NCBI GenBank assembly: GCA_964556785.1
Contig: CAZKXM010000005.1
Span: forward strand, 1 to 47,708
Origin: CAG-1031 sp964556785
GTDB taxonomy: Bacteria; Bacteroidota; Bacteroidia; Bacteroidales; Muribaculaceae
Reading direction: 5' to 3'
Length of the DNA: 47,708 nt
Position 1 is the first letter of the stretch. Every line of letters starts with the position of its first letter. A program made the translations under genes and the position numbers. Shown here piece by piece: positions 8,557-17,513 of this stretch. Under the pieces are notes generated by a model. The model was not told where the DNA came from. It worked only from the letters and a program-made list of their open reading frames with translations, and searched no databases.

Positions 8557-9273
8557 TCAGTCAGCCATCTGGCCGATCACGTGAAAGGTGGTGCAGGCGG
8601 TGAGCGCGGCGGTTTCGGTGCGCAGGCGGCTGTCGCCGAGCGACACCGCCACACATCCCGCAGCCTTGGCCTGATCAACCTCGGCGGGGCTGAAATCGCC
8701 CTCCGGGCCGATAAACACCGTCACGTTTTCCCCCGCGGGAATCGAGCGCGAGAGCAACTTGCGGTCAGCCTTGCGGTCGCAATGGGCAAAGAAAATCCTG
8801 TCGCCCCGCTTCACGGCATCGTCAAGCGCACGCCCGAAAGGGGTCAGCTCACTGATGACAGGCAGGGTTGCCTTGAGCGACTGCTTCATTGCCGACACGG
8901 CTATCTTTTCGAGCCGCTCGCGCTTGAGATCGCGCCGCTCGCTGCGCTGACAAAGCAGCGGCACAATGGCGTCGATGCCACTCTCGGTCAGCTTCTCAGT
9001 GAGCCACTCCATGCGGTCGAGATGCTTCGTAGGCGCCACGGCAACCGTGATATTGCCGCGCCAGCTCTTTTCCACCGGGATTTTTTCAACTATCTCCACC
9101 CGGGCGCGCTTGGGATGCGCCTCGGCAAGACGGCAAATGAAGCGGTGGCCCTTACCGTCGACAATCTCGAGCTCCTCTCCCTGCTCCATCCTGAGCACCT
9201 TCACGCAATGGCGCGAATCGTTCTCGGGAAGCACCGGCGACGTTTCTATATCTGGACAATAAAACTGAATCAT
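8557..9273 (-). CDS. rsmE: 16S rRNA m3U1498 methyltransferase
   Basis: SPOUT methyltransferase that N3-methylates U1498 of 16S rRNA using S-adenosylmethionine. The 238-residue protein has an N-terminal PUA-like part (SRHCVKVLRMEQGEELEIVDGKG) and a C-terminal trefoil-knot domain. The knot motifs are FIGPEGDFSPAE near residue 188 and SLGDSRLRTETAA near 211, both diagnostic of RsmE. It is co-directional with its neighbours, 18 bp after the nucleoside permease gene. Confidence 0.95.
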   Translation of the reverse strand: MIQFYCPDIETSPVLPENDSRHCVKVLRMEQGEELEIVDGKGHRFICRLAEAHPKRARVEIVEKIPVEKSWRGNITVAVAPTKHLDRMEWLTEKLTESGIDAIVPLLCQRSERRDLKRERLEKIAVSAMKQSLKATLPVISELTPFGRALDDAVKRGDRIFFAHCDRKADRKLLSRSIPAGENVTVFIGPEGDFSPAEVDQAKAAGCVAVSLGDSRLRTETAALTACTTFHVIGQMAD

Positions 9274-9291
9274 GGCAGGCTCACGGGGGAT

Positions 9292-10668
9292 TTATTCCAT
9301 TGTCAGTCCGGCAGGATCATCCTGACGCGAAGGATCGACCTTTCCGGCGGCCGAGGCAGATGCCGGGGTATTGTCGCGGAAAAGAATCATGAACATCACG
9401 GCCACAACTGCCGCATAGCTGGCGAAGATGAGCCATGCCGAGGTCCAGTCACCCACGAGCACACCGTTTTCCCAGCGGCAATAGTGGTCTATGACCTTTC
9501 CGGCGGCGAGAGTGCCGATGGTGGCGCCGAGGCCGTTGGTCATGAGCATGAACAGGCCCTGCGCGGCAGCCTTGCCTGACTCATCGCAATTCTGGTCGAC
9601 GAACAATCCGCCCGACACATTGAAGAAGTCAAAGGCCACACCGTAGACAATACATGACAGGATGAAGAGCGTCACCCCCGGGAAATCGGGACCGCCGATA
9701 CCGAAGAAGCCGAAGCGGAGCACCCACGCTGTCATTGCCATGAGCATCACGATCTTGATGCCATAGCGGCGCAGGAAGAATGGAATGAGCAGGATGCAGA
9801 ATGCCTCGCTGATCTGCGAGAGCGATATGAGCATCGTGGCATTATTGGCAGTGAAGCTCTCGGCGATCTCGGCGATGGGGCTGCTCTTGAAACTCGTCAG
9901 GAACGGTCCGGCATAGCCGTTGGTCACCTGAAGCGACATGCCAAGAAACATCGAGAAGATGAAGAACATCGCCATGCGCTTCTGCTTGAACAGGCGGAAA
10001 GCGCTGAGCCCCATAGCCTCAGCAAGCGACTTGCGGGCGCCGCCGCGGGTCAGCGGACATGCCGGGAGGGTGAATGTGTAGAGAAACAGCACGATACTGA
10101 GCAATCCCGACACGAAGAACTGCATATAAGTGTACTGAAACTTCCAGGGATTATCGCCGAGGGTGAATCCGAGCGAGCCGCCATCGTCAAGGGTGAGGCA
10201 ATTGACCATCCACATCGTCACGATGAAACCGACAGTGCCGAGCACCCTTATCGGGGGGAAATCGCGCACGGTGTCCATGCCCGCGCGCCGCAGAATGCTG
10301 AAAGCGGCGGTGTTGGAAAGGGCGAGTGTCGGCATATAGAACGCCACGCTCAGGGTGTAGACGGTCATGAACACCGCCTTGTCAGGCATCTCGCTGTTCA
10401 TTCCCAGCCAGCACAGACAAAGCATTCCCGCACCGGCCACGAGGTGACACAGGCCCAGGAGCTTCTGCGGCTGCACGAAGCGGTCGGCCACCATGCCGAT
10501 GAGCGTAGGCATGAAGATCGACACTATTCCCTGAATGGCATAAAACCAGGCTATCTCCTCGCCCATTCCGGCGCGGCCGAGATAGTTGCTCATACATGTG
10601 AGATAAGCTCCCCAGACGGCAAATTCAAGGAAGTTCATCACCGAAAGACGCGTTTTTACAGAATTCAT
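9292..10668 (-). CDS. Nucleoside:H+ symporter-family MFS permease
   Basis: 458 residues with about 12 hydrophobic segments. The N-terminus (RLSVMNFLEFAVWGAYLTCMSNYL) and the following GIVSIFMPTLIGMVADRF match the NupG/XapB family that imports nucleosides with protons across the inner membrane. Bacteroidales commonly carry such NupG-like permeases. Substrate range cannot be read from sequence. The short hydrophilic tail (SAAGKVDPSRQDDPAG) is ordinary. Neighbours are tRNA and rRNA modification genes, so there is no pathway context to sharpen the call. Confidence 0.82.
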   Translation of the reverse strand: MNSVKTRLSVMNFLEFAVWGAYLTCMSNYLGRAGMGEEIAWFYAIQGIVSIFMPTLIGMVADRFVQPQKLLGLCHLVAGAGMLCLCWLGMNSEMPDKAVFMTVYTLSVAFYMPTLALSNTAAFSILRRAGMDTVRDFPPIRVLGTVGFIVTMWMVNCLTLDDGGSLGFTLGDNPWKFQYTYMQFFVSGLLSIVLFLYTFTLPACPLTRGGARKSLAEAMGLSAFRLFKQKRMAMFFIFSMFLGMSLQVTNGYAGPFLTSFKSSPIAEIAESFTANNATMLISLSQISEAFCILLIPFFLRRYGIKIVMLMAMTAWVLRFGFFGIGGPDFPGVTLFILSCIVYGVAFDFFNVSGGLFVDQNCDESGKAAAQGLFMLMTNGLGATIGTLAAGKVIDHYCRWENGVLVGDWTSAWLIFASYAAVVAVMFMILFRDNTPASASAAGKVDPSRQDDPAGLTME

Positions 10669-10692
10669 GGCTGCAATTTTGGTTGGCTAAAA

Positions 10693-11331
10693 TCAATGTT
10701 GATCAGCGGGCTGCGAAGGAGTGTGCCCCGCCTCGCCCCTCTTTTTCTTGATAAGCTCGCTCACGCGGGCCGCTTCTTCATATTCCTCACGCTCGATAAG
10801 CGATGCGAGGGTCTTTTCAAGTTCCTCCACGGCATAGCTTTCAAGCGGCGGCATCCTCATATGGTCAGCCCCGGCCGCAGTATCGGTACCGGCAGCACCG
10901 CCCGCTTCCTCCTGCTCCATGACGAAGCCTGTTTCCTCAAGGATGGCGCGGGTGGTTGTGATCGGAGCGCCCGTGCGCATCGCAAGGGCTATGGCATCGC
11001 TCGTGCGGGCATCGAGGGTCACCTCGCGCTCTGCATCGGCAAAAGTCATCTCGCTGTAAAAGATTCCGTCCTCAAACTTGCGGATGCACACCTCCTTGAG
11101 CCCCACGCCGAAGGCGCGGCAGAAGTTGCACATCAGATCGTGGGTCATAGGGCGCGGAGGAATCACCCCCTCCATCTTCATGGCTATCGACTGCGCCTCG
11201 GACGCACCGATAACCACCGGGATATGCACCGGCCCCCCGATCTGCGACAGGATCAGCGCATAGGCGCCGCTCTGCGTCTGGCTGTAGGAGATGCCGAGCA
11301 CTTTCAGTGGAATCCGTTCTGTTTCTTTCAT
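10693..11331 (-). CDS. Bifunctional nuclease-family protein (DUF151 plus UVR motif)
   Basis: 212 residues. The N-terminal 130 or so form a DUF151/bifunctional nuclease domain: YALILSQIGGPVHIPVVIGASEAQSIA and LDARTSDAIALAMRTGAPI are its landmark segments. After an Ala/Gly-rich linker, a UvrB/UvrC-type motif (LEKTLASLIEREEYEEAARV, about residues 170-195) forms a helical hairpin. Proteins of this arrangement are conserved in Bacteroidetes; nuclease activity is reported for plant homologues, and the role here is unproven. It starts 4 bp after mnmA. Confidence 0.88.
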   Translation of the reverse strand: MKETERIPLKVLGISYSQTQSGAYALILSQIGGPVHIPVVIGASEAQSIAMKMEGVIPPRPMTHDLMCNFCRAFGVGLKEVCIRKFEDGIFYSEMTFADAEREVTLDARTSDAIALAMRTGAPITTTRAILEETGFVMEQEEAGGAAGTDTAAGADHMRMPPLESYAVEELEKTLASLIEREEYEEAARVSELIKKKRGEAGHTPSQPADQH

Positions 11332-11335
11332 ATTG

Positions 11336-12430
11336 TCAGAGAGTTGAGAGTGTCACCGGGGCACCGCTTATCACCCCGCTTCCGAGGCACACGCGGCTGT
11401 CACGGTCATATATCACGCCGAACTGTCCCGGGGCAATGCCCTGGATCCTTCGGCTGCTTTCAATCACATATTCGCCATCGGCGTCAAGACGCGTCAGGCG
11501 GGCGAGGATAAACTCAGGCATGTGGCGGTTCTTGAACGTGATCTCCACATCCCGGCATCCCGCGGGCCAGGGATCGCGGGTGATCCAGTGCATCTCGCTC
11601 AGATGGATCGTGCGGCCATACTGCTTGTCAGTGTCATATCCGTTTGACACATAGATCACATTGTCAGCCACGTTTTTCCTCACCACATACCACGGTCCTC
11701 CGCTCAGGCCAAGGCCCTTGCGCTGACCGATGGTGTGGAACCAGTAGCCGCGGTGCTCGCCGAGCTTGCGGCCGGTTTCGAGTTCCACTATCGCGCCGGG
11801 GCGCTCGCCGAGCTGACGGCGCAGGAAATCGTTATAATTTATCTTGCCCAGGAAGCAGATGCCCTGACTGTCGCGGCGATATGCGTTGGGCAGCTTTGAG
11901 CTTACGGCAATCTCGCGCACCTGAGCCTTCGGCAGCTCGCCCAGAGGAAAGACCAGATGCTCAAGCTGGTCATAGGTGATGCGGGCCAGGAAATCGGTCT
12001 GATCCTTCACGGGGTCGACCGCCGTGCCCAGATAGGCAAGGCCGTCAGGGCCGGTGATGTTTGTGGCGTAATGGCCCGTTGCGGTCTTGTCAAACTCGTG
12101 GCCCCACCGCTGCTCGAAAAATCCGAACTTGATCATGCGGTTACACATCAGGTCAGGGTTGGGCGTGAGGCCCTTGCGCACGGTTTCGAGCGCATATTCC
12201 ATCACGTTTTCCCAGTATTCATTGTGAAGCGACACCACGTCGAGCGGCAGCCCGTAGCGCCGGGCAATGAGGCTGCACATCTCTATATCCTCCTCGGCCG
12301 AGCAATCGCCGCCATCGCCCTCCATCCCTATGCGGATGTAAAACAGATGGAGGTCATGCCCCTGCTCCACAAGGCGATGCACAGCAACAGCGCTGTCAAC
12401 GCCTCCCGATATAAGCGCGGCAACCCTCAT
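11336..12430 (-). CDS. mnmA: tRNA-specific 2-thiouridylase
   Basis: Adenylates and thiolates the wobble U34 of Lys, Glu and Gln tRNAs. 364 residues. The PP-loop is ALISGGVDSAVA at the N-terminus. The two catalytic cysteines are present: TPNPDLMCNRMIKFG near residue 95 and SQGICFLGK near 188. A C-terminal beta-barrel ends at VCLGSGVISG. Its ATG overlaps the DoxX-like stop by 4 nt and its stop lies 4 bp before the DUF151 gene, so the three are tightly coupled. Bacteroidales often have two MnmA paralogues; whether this is the only copy cannot be seen. Confidence 0.94.
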   Translation of the reverse strand: MRVAALISGGVDSAVAVHRLVEQGHDLHLFYIRIGMEGDGGDCSAEEDIEMCSLIARRYGLPLDVVSLHNEYWENVMEYALETVRKGLTPNPDLMCNRMIKFGFFEQRWGHEFDKTATGHYATNITGPDGLAYLGTAVDPVKDQTDFLARITYDQLEHLVFPLGELPKAQVREIAVSSKLPNAYRRDSQGICFLGKINYNDFLRRQLGERPGAIVELETGRKLGEHRGYWFHTIGQRKGLGLSGGPWYVVRKNVADNVIYVSNGYDTDKQYGRTIHLSEMHWITRDPWPAGCRDVEITFKNRHMPEFILARLTRLDADGEYVIESSRRIQGIAPGQFGVIYDRDSRVCLGSGVISGAPVTLSTL

Positions 12431-12936
12431 ACCTCGTCAAGCTCCTCCTCTTCGGTTTTTCCCCGCTCCTGAATGATGCGCAGGGCTATGAAATAGTCAA
12501 TCGAGATCTTGCCGGGCCCCATGATGCCGATACACAGGTAGATGCCTATGAACATCACCGGCAGGAAACCGGGGTCGACACTGTCAAGCCCATACACCGC
12601 CAGATCGCCCAGCATGTCATGGATAATATAGTATTCCGCAAGGATCATCGACACGAGCGGAGGCACTGTCATGGGGCGGGTCATGAATCCCACCATTATG
12701 AACAGAGAGCACACCAGCTCGATCACAATCATCAGGATCAGGCAGGTTTCCGGGCCAAGGCCGAGCACGGAGGGAAACGTGTGTTGCAGCTCATGGAAAT
12801 TCACGAGCTGCCTTATGCCGAACTGCATGAACATCACGCCGACAAAGAGGCGCATGAAAAGGCGTCCGAGATTGCTGTAGGAATAGCCGGTGAAGCGCAG
12901 AAACATATCGGCTAACAGGGTGAGGAATCTTGACAT
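12427..12936 (-). CDS. DoxX-family membrane protein
   Basis: 169 residues with four hydrophobic segments: RLFMRLFVGVMFMQFGIRQL, CLILMIVIELVCSLFIMVGF, a third after TRPMTVPPLVSMILAEYY, and FLPVMFIGIYLCIGIMGPG. This is the DoxX/DUF417-like four-helix fold of the inner membrane. Members are associated with redox or quinone chemistry in some bacteria, but most are uncharacterised. The neighbour upstream encodes a thioredoxin-like protein, so a shared envelope redox role is possible (inference). The tail is acidic (TEEEELDEV). Confidence 0.82.
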   Translation of the reverse strand: MSRFLTLLADMFLRFTGYSYSNLGRLFMRLFVGVMFMQFGIRQLVNFHELQHTFPSVLGLGPETCLILMIVIELVCSLFIMVGFMTRPMTVPPLVSMILAEYYIIHDMLGDLAVYGLDSVDPGFLPVMFIGIYLCIGIMGPGKISIDYFIALRIIQERGKTEEEELDEV

Positions 12937-12953
12937 AGGCTTAATTCGTGGAA

Positions 12954-13838
12954 TCAGATACGGCTTAGGATTTCAAGGAGGGAATCGATCGAAAGGGCCT
13001 TGGCGCGGAGCACCCCCTGCTCATCGATCAGATAGAACGACGGCACTCCGGCCCGCAGGTCGATCTGCATATCGAGGTCGGGATCCGCGCCCGCGAGCCA
13101 TTGCTCCGGCAGCGAGTCGGCATGGGCCCGCCAATTCTCGTCAGGCTCGCCCGGCGTGAGGGCCACAATGGCCAGTTCTCCGCTCTCAACGAGCTCCTTT
13201 GCCCTGGCATTGGCCATCAGGCGTATCCGGGCCATATTGCAGTCGGAGCAGTCAGGATCGTTGAAATAGATGATCACGGCCTGACCCTGGCGGGGAAAGA
13301 AGCGCACTGAGCGTCCGTCGCGACCCGTGAACCGCAACTCTCCCATGGGCTGGCCAACGAGCGATCCGCGCAGCTGCGCGAGCTGAGCCTCATAGCGCGC
13401 CTTGTAGGCCTTGTCGACCTTGCGGTTGGCCACGACGGGGGTGAGGAATCTCACATAGAGTTCATCGGAGGGCAGGAAAGCCGAGTCGGCATACAGATTT
13501 CTCTCGGCAAGCTCGGCTACATAAAGCAGATCCTTGGGCTGCTTGTCAAGGCGGTGAACGAAACGGTCAACCGAGGCATAGACCGTGTCGGCCGACGCAA
13601 TTCCCATCGGCGCCAGATAATCGTGAAAAGCCCGGGCTATCTTCTCCTTCGATGAAAAGGCCCGCTTCATGTCAACCCTGTCCCAGAAATGGCTTATGAA
13701 ATAATCGGCACGCGCATTGAAATCCGTAATCGAATCAGGCACCGACGGATAGGCGAACGGTGTTGACGCCGCCGTCTGCGCCGAGGCCCCGAGCGCCATC
13801 ATCAGCGCCACTGCCGCAACAAAAATCTTCTCTCTCAT
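12954..13838 (-). CDS. Exported DUF5106 / thioredoxin-like protein
   Basis: 294 residues from ATG 13838. The signal peptide is MREKIFVAAVALMMALGASAQ, so the protein is periplasmic. Residues about 25-165 match the DUF5106 type (YFISHFWDRVDMKRAF). The C-terminal half is thioredoxin-like, with an active-site CSDC in YFNDPDCSDCNMARIRL and a cis-Pro region GVPSFYLID. It is probably a periplasmic thiol-disulfide protein. The longer frame to 13880 is rejected because it runs through the promoter. The start is nearly leaderless: six nt separate the -7 element from the ATG. It heads the long minus-strand operon. Confidence 0.86.
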   Translation of the reverse strand: MREKIFVAAVALMMALGASAQTAASTPFAYPSVPDSITDFNARADYFISHFWDRVDMKRAFSSKEKIARAFHDYLAPMGIASADTVYASVDRFVHRLDKQPKDLLYVAELAERNLYADSAFLPSDELYVRFLTPVVANRKVDKAYKARYEAQLAQLRGSLVGQPMGELRFTGRDGRSVRFFPRQGQAVIIYFNDPDCSDCNMARIRLMANARAKELVESGELAIVALTPGEPDENWRAHADSLPEQWLAGADPDLDMQIDLRAGVPSFYLIDEQGVLRAKALSIDSLLEILSRI

Positions 13839-13844
13839 AATCCG

Positions 13845-13876
13845 CAAATTTACGCCATGTTTTTGACTTTCCCAAA
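13845..13876 (-). promoter_or_regulatory. Promoter of the DUF5106-to-aroC operon
   Basis: Minus strand TTTG (13873-13876), a 20-nt spacer and TAAATTTG (13845-13852) match the Bacteroidota consensus fully. The expected transcription start is only 2-4 nt before ATG 13838. It is divergent from the promoter at 13913-13944. Confidence 0.85.
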
Positions 13877-13912
13877 TCAAATCAGATTTCAGGGTTATAA
13901 TTGCGCGAGGGT

Positions 13913-13944
13913 TTTGGTGGGGCGCGGGAATTTCTTTATTTTTG
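13913..13944 (+). promoter_or_regulatory. Promoter of the BadF-type kinase and serB
   Basis: TTTG (13913-13916), a 20-nt spacer and TATTTTTG (13937-13944) match the consensus fully. The leader to ATG 13965 is about 15 nt. Confidence 0.85.
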
Positions 13945-13964
13945 CGGGAAGATAGATTGAAAAC

Positions 13965-14813
13965 ATGATTGCGATTGCTGACAGCGGAAGCTCGAAGATC
14001 GACTGGGCTGTGATTGACGGCCCGAGGATCATTTCACGCTTCATCACCACCGGGGTCAACCCCGCCGTGATGCCGCCTGACGTGCTCCGCGAGGTGCTCG
14101 GCGAGGCCGGCCCTCATTTCGAAGCCGCCGGCCCGGTGAGGAAGCTATGGTTTTACGGCGCCGGATGCCTGCCCGAGCTCGAGGAGCCTACTGCCGCACT
14201 GCTGCGCACGGTGCTGCCGGGGGTTATGGAGGCGCACGTTGCGTCAGACCTTCTCGGGGCGGCGCGCGGATTGCTCGGCCACGAACCGGGAATAGCCTGC
14301 ATCCTCGGCACCGGCTCAAACTCCTGTCTTTACAACGGCTCAGTGATCGCCGACAATGTATCGCCACTTGGATTCATCCTCGGTGACGAGGCGAGCGGAG
14401 CCTCACTGGGCAAGCGGTTTGTTGCCGACGTGTTCAAGCGGCGTCTGCCTCAGGCCGTGAGCAGCGAATTTCTGGAGCGTTACGGTCTTGACCGCGCCGA
14501 GGTGATCCGCAGGGTCTACCGCCACACGGCGCCCAACCGTTTCCTTGCCTCGTTCGCACCGTTCATCAAGGAGCATATAGCCGTTGACGAAGTGAGGCAG
14601 CCCGTCATCGAGGCAATGCGCAGCTTCATCAGTCGCAACGTAAGCAATTACGCCGGATTCGGCCATCTTCCCCTGCGCTTCTGCGGAAGCATCGCCGTGA
14701 ACTTCGCCGACTGCCTCCGCGAGGCAGCCCGGGCCGAGGGATGCACAATCGACAGAATCGAAAAATCGCCCATGGAGGGCCTGATAAACTACCATACCTC
14801 TCATCAACCTTGA
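13965..14813 (+). CDS. BadF/BadG/BcrA/BcrD ATPase-family protein, likely N-acetylglucosamine kinase-like
   Basis: 282 residues of the ASKHA fold. Phosphate-1 loop: ADSGSSKIDWAVID at the N-terminus. Phosphate-2 region: CILGTGSNSCLYNG near residue 108, followed by GDEASGASLGKR. This layout fits the short BadF-type sugar kinases common in Bacteroidetes, often compared with GlcNAc kinase, which would feed amino sugars into cell-wall recycling. The substrate is not proven by sequence. The stop TGA is one base before the serB ATG, so the two genes form an operon. Confidence 0.85.
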   Translation: MIAIADSGSSKIDWAVIDGPRIISRFITTGVNPAVMPPDVLREVLGEAGPHFEAAGPVRKLWFYGAGCLPELEEPTAALLRTVLPGVMEAHVASDLLGAARGLLGHEPGIACILGTGSNSCLYNGSVIADNVSPLGFILGDEASGASLGKRFVADVFKRRLPQAVSSEFLERYGLDRAEVIRRVYRHTAPNRFLASFAPFIKEHIAVDEVRQPVIEAMRSFISRNVSNYAGFGHLPLRFCGSIAVNFADCLREAARAEGCTIDRIEKSPMEGLINYHTSHQP

Positions 14814-14814
14814 C

Positions 14815-16041
14815 ATGACTGCTGAAAAAACCGAACTCATCCTCATCAATATCTCGGGCCATGACCATCCGGGCCTGACGAGCGCGCTGACCGCCGTACT
14901 CGCCCGCTTCGACGCGGCGATTCTCGACATCGGCCAGGCCGATATCCACCACACCCTCTCGCTCGGCATCCTCTTCAAGACCCACAGCGGAGTGTCAGGC
15001 GAAATCATGAAGGAACTGCTCTTCAAGGCTTCTGAACTGAATGTGCAGATCCGCTTCACGCCGGTGAGTATCGAGGACTATGCCAACTGGGTGGGCCTGC
15101 AGGGCAAGAACCGATGGATCATCACTATTCTCGGACGCCGGCTCACGGCAAGGCAGATTGCGCTTGTGACGGAGGAGATCTATCGCCAGGGACTCAACAT
15201 CGATTCGATCCAGCGCCTCACGGGGCGTCCGCCGGTCGATGCCGACGAAGAGCCTGAATCGAAAGCCTGCGTGGAGATGTCGGTGCGCGGCACCCCGAGC
15301 GACTATCCGGGAATGCAGGCGCGCTTCATGACCCTCGCATCGGCCGAGGATTTCGATATATCGGTGCAGCAGGACACGATGTACCGCCGCTGCCGCCGCC
15401 TGGTGTGCTTCGATATGGACTCCACGCTCATCAGGACCGAGGTGATCGACGAGCTCGCCATGCGCGCAGGTGTGGGCGACAAGGTGAAGGAGATCACCGA
15501 GAGGGCCATGCGCGGCGAAATAGATTTCTCCGAGAGCTTCCGCGAAAGGGTGGCCCTGCTCAAAGGCCTTGACGAGAGTGTGATGCGCGATATAGCCGAG
15601 CATCTTCCCGTGACCGAGGGGGTTGACCGCATGATGAAGGTGCTGAAGCGCACCGGCTTCAAGACCGCCATCCTGTCAGGCGGATTCACATATTTCGGCA
15701 ACTATCTGAAGCAGAAATACGGCTTCGACTATGTGTATGCCAACGAGCTTGAGATCGATGAGTACGGAAAGCTCACCGGGCGCCACAAGGGAGAAATCGT
15801 TGACGGCAAGCGCAAGGCCGAACTGCTGAGATTTCTCGCTCAGGCGGAGAATATAGACATCGAGCAGACAATCGCCGTGGGCGATGGAGCCAACGATCTT
15901 CCAATGCTCTCCACTGCAGGCCTCGGCATTGCCTTTCACGCCAAGCCCAAGGTGAAGCTCAACGCCGATCAATCGCTGTCGACCATCGGTCTTGACGGCC
16001 TGCTCTATTTCCTCGGGTTCAAGGATTCCTTTATCAACTGA
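14815..16041 (+). CDS. serB: Phosphoserine phosphatase with N-terminal ACT domains
   Basis: Final step of serine synthesis: phosphoserine to serine. 408 residues. The N-terminal ~190 residues hold two ACT-type regulatory domains (LILINISGHDHPGLTSALT; RWIITILGRRLTARQIALV). The HAD domain follows: motif I DMDSTLI near residue 199, motif II LSGG near 288, the Lys of GKRKAELL near 333, and motif IV GDGANDLPML near 356. The ACT domains suggest allosteric control by an amino acid. It sits one base after the BadF-type kinase gene. Its last 37 bp overlap tail-to-tail with cbiO. Confidence 0.95.
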   Translation: MTAEKTELILINISGHDHPGLTSALTAVLARFDAAILDIGQADIHHTLSLGILFKTHSGVSGEIMKELLFKASELNVQIRFTPVSIEDYANWVGLQGKNRWIITILGRRLTARQIALVTEEIYRQGLNIDSIQRLTGRPPVDADEEPESKACVEMSVRGTPSDYPGMQARFMTLASAEDFDISVQQDTMYRRCRRLVCFDMDSTLIRTEVIDELAMRAGVGDKVKEITERAMRGEIDFSESFRERVALLKGLDESVMRDIAEHLPVTEGVDRMMKVLKRTGFKTAILSGGFTYFGNYLKQKYGFDYVYANELEIDEYGKLTGRHKGEIVDGKRKAELLRFLAQAENIDIEQTIAVGDGANDLPMLSTAGLGIAFHAKPKVKLNADQSLSTIGLDGLLYFLGFKDSFIN

Positions 16042-16703
16042 TCCGTAGGGCCGTCGGCCACAATCCGCCCCCGGTCAAGCAGAATGGCTCGGGTACACAC
16101 TTCGCGCGCAAGGTCAAGATCATGCGTGGCGATCAGGCATGTATGGATGAATCCGCCGAGCATATCGATCAGGTCACGGCGTGCGCGCCAGTCAAGATCG
16201 CCCGAGGGTTCGTCCATAACCAGCACCGACGGCTCCATAGCCAGCACCGTGGCAATGGCCACAGCCCGCTTCTGCCCGCCTGACAGACGGAACGGCGCCA
16301 TGTGCCGCAGGTCGGTAGCGCCAACGGTGGCAAGCGCCTCCTCTACGCGGCGCTCCACCTCGGCGCGAGGCAGCTTCATGTTCATCGGACCGAAGGCCAC
16401 ATCCTCCTCCACCGTGGGCATGAACAACTGATCGTCGGGATTCTGAAACACCATTCCCACACTGCGGCGCACAATAGGCAGAGTTGAGCGGGTGACGGGC
16501 ACATCGCCTATATTCACCTCACCCGCCGAGGGAAGCAGCAAGCCGTTGGTGTGGAGCAGCATTGTCGACTTGCCGGCACCGTTAAGGCCGAGCACAGCCA
16601 CCTTCTCGCCCTGAACGGCATTGAAAGATACTCCCCGCAATGCCTCGAAGCCATCGGGATAGGAGTAAGTGACGTCGGAAAATCTTATGAAATCGTGGCT
16701 CAT
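16005..16703 (-). CDS. cbiO: ECF cobalt/nickel transporter ATP-binding protein
   Basis: ATPase that powers metal uptake by the CbiMQO complex at the inner membrane. 232 residues. Walker A is GLNGAGKST near residue 38, the Q-loop is VFQNPDDQLF near 85, the signature is LSGGQKRAVAIA near 138, Walker B is VLVMDEPSGDLD near 158, and the switch His is in ATHDLDLA near 190. It overlaps the cbiQ end by 4 nt. The 3-prime end overlaps serB by 37 bp with no visible terminator between the convergent genes. Confidence 0.94.
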   Translation of the reverse strand: MSHDFIRFSDVTYSYPDGFEALRGVSFNAVQGEKVAVLGLNGAGKSTMLLHTNGLLLPSAGEVNIGDVPVTRSTLPIVRRSVGMVFQNPDDQLFMPTVEEDVAFGPMNMKLPRAEVERRVEEALATVGATDLRHMAPFRLSGGQKRAVAIATVLAMEPSVLVMDEPSGDLDWRARRDLIDMLGGFIHTCLIATHDLDLAREVCTRAILLDRGRIVADGPTDQLIKESLNPRK

Positions 16704-17506
16704 GGCATAATGAATCTTATCAGTGAGGGAAAATCAATGAAACGCAGCGCGGCTATGACGGCGCCCCACCCTGCCAGCCACAGAGTGTCGCAGCCGCTCC
16801 ACCGCCCGCTCCCGCCGGTGTGAAACCGGGGCATATATCCAGTGAATCCGCGCGCGAGCATGGCGCGGTGAATCCGCTCCGACCGGGCCACGGTGCGCAG
16901 AAACAGCTGCCCCGCAAACGTGCCCCACTCCCCTATCGACAGATGGCGGCGCGAATAGCCGCGGGCGCGGCGGGCGCGGAGCATTGTCTGCGCCTCGGTG
17001 AGCAGCACGGTGAGATAGCGGTGGACCATAAGCAACTGGGTTGTCAGCACTGAGGGCACATGCAGACGCCGCATGGCATCGCACATGCCCGCGAATCCTT
17101 CTGTTTCAACAAGAATCATCAGCGCCTGAAACGCCAGCACCCCGCGCAACACAATCCCGGCCAGAGTGACCCATCCGCGGGCCATGACAATGCCGCCGAG
17201 CATCATCGGCTCGCGGTCAAACACGGGATTGAACGCCGCAAACAGCGCCAGCAGCGGCACGATATAGAGCGAGCGGAGCATCAGCCGCCCTGCCGGAAGC
17301 CCCGCGAGGGCCGATGCCACGATCGGATAGACCGCAAACCATAGGATGCGCACAGGCGCCGTGAGCGGTAGCGAGAGCATGGCCACGAGATATATCACCG
17401 TCACGGCAAGCGATGCGCGCCCGTCGGGTTTCAGCAGCGCCGGCGTGCCGCACCGGGGAGAGCCGAGGCGGTTGAGGGTGATTATGGCATTCTCGAGTGC
17501 GGTCAT
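16700..17506 (-). CDS. cbiQ: ECF transporter transmembrane component
   Basis: 268-residue coupling subunit linking the ATPase to the substrate-binding CbiM in the inner membrane. It has about five hydrophobic segments and the two Arg-containing coupling motifs expected of T components: RARRARGY near residue 178 and AMLARGFTG near 220. It begins 7 bp after cbiM and overlaps cbiO by 4 nt, so the three subunits should be made together. Confidence 0.9.
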   Translation of the reverse strand: MTALENAIITLNRLGSPRCGTPALLKPDGRASLAVTVIYLVAMLSLPLTAPVRILWFAVYPIVASALAGLPAGRLMLRSLYIVPLLALFAAFNPVFDREPMMLGGIVMARGWVTLAGIVLRGVLAFQALMILVETEGFAGMCDAMRRLHVPSVLTTQLLMVHRYLTVLLTEAQTMLRARRARGYSRRHLSIGEWGTFAGQLFLRTVARSERIHRAMLARGFTGYMPRFHTGGSGRWSGCDTLWLAGWGAVIAALRFIDFPSLIRFIMP

Positions 17507-17513
17507 CGGACAA

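Noticed and set aside
8542..9579. Plus-strand frame of 345 codons opposite rsmE and the permease
   Set aside because: Antisense of two recognised genes; His/Gly-rich product without any motif.
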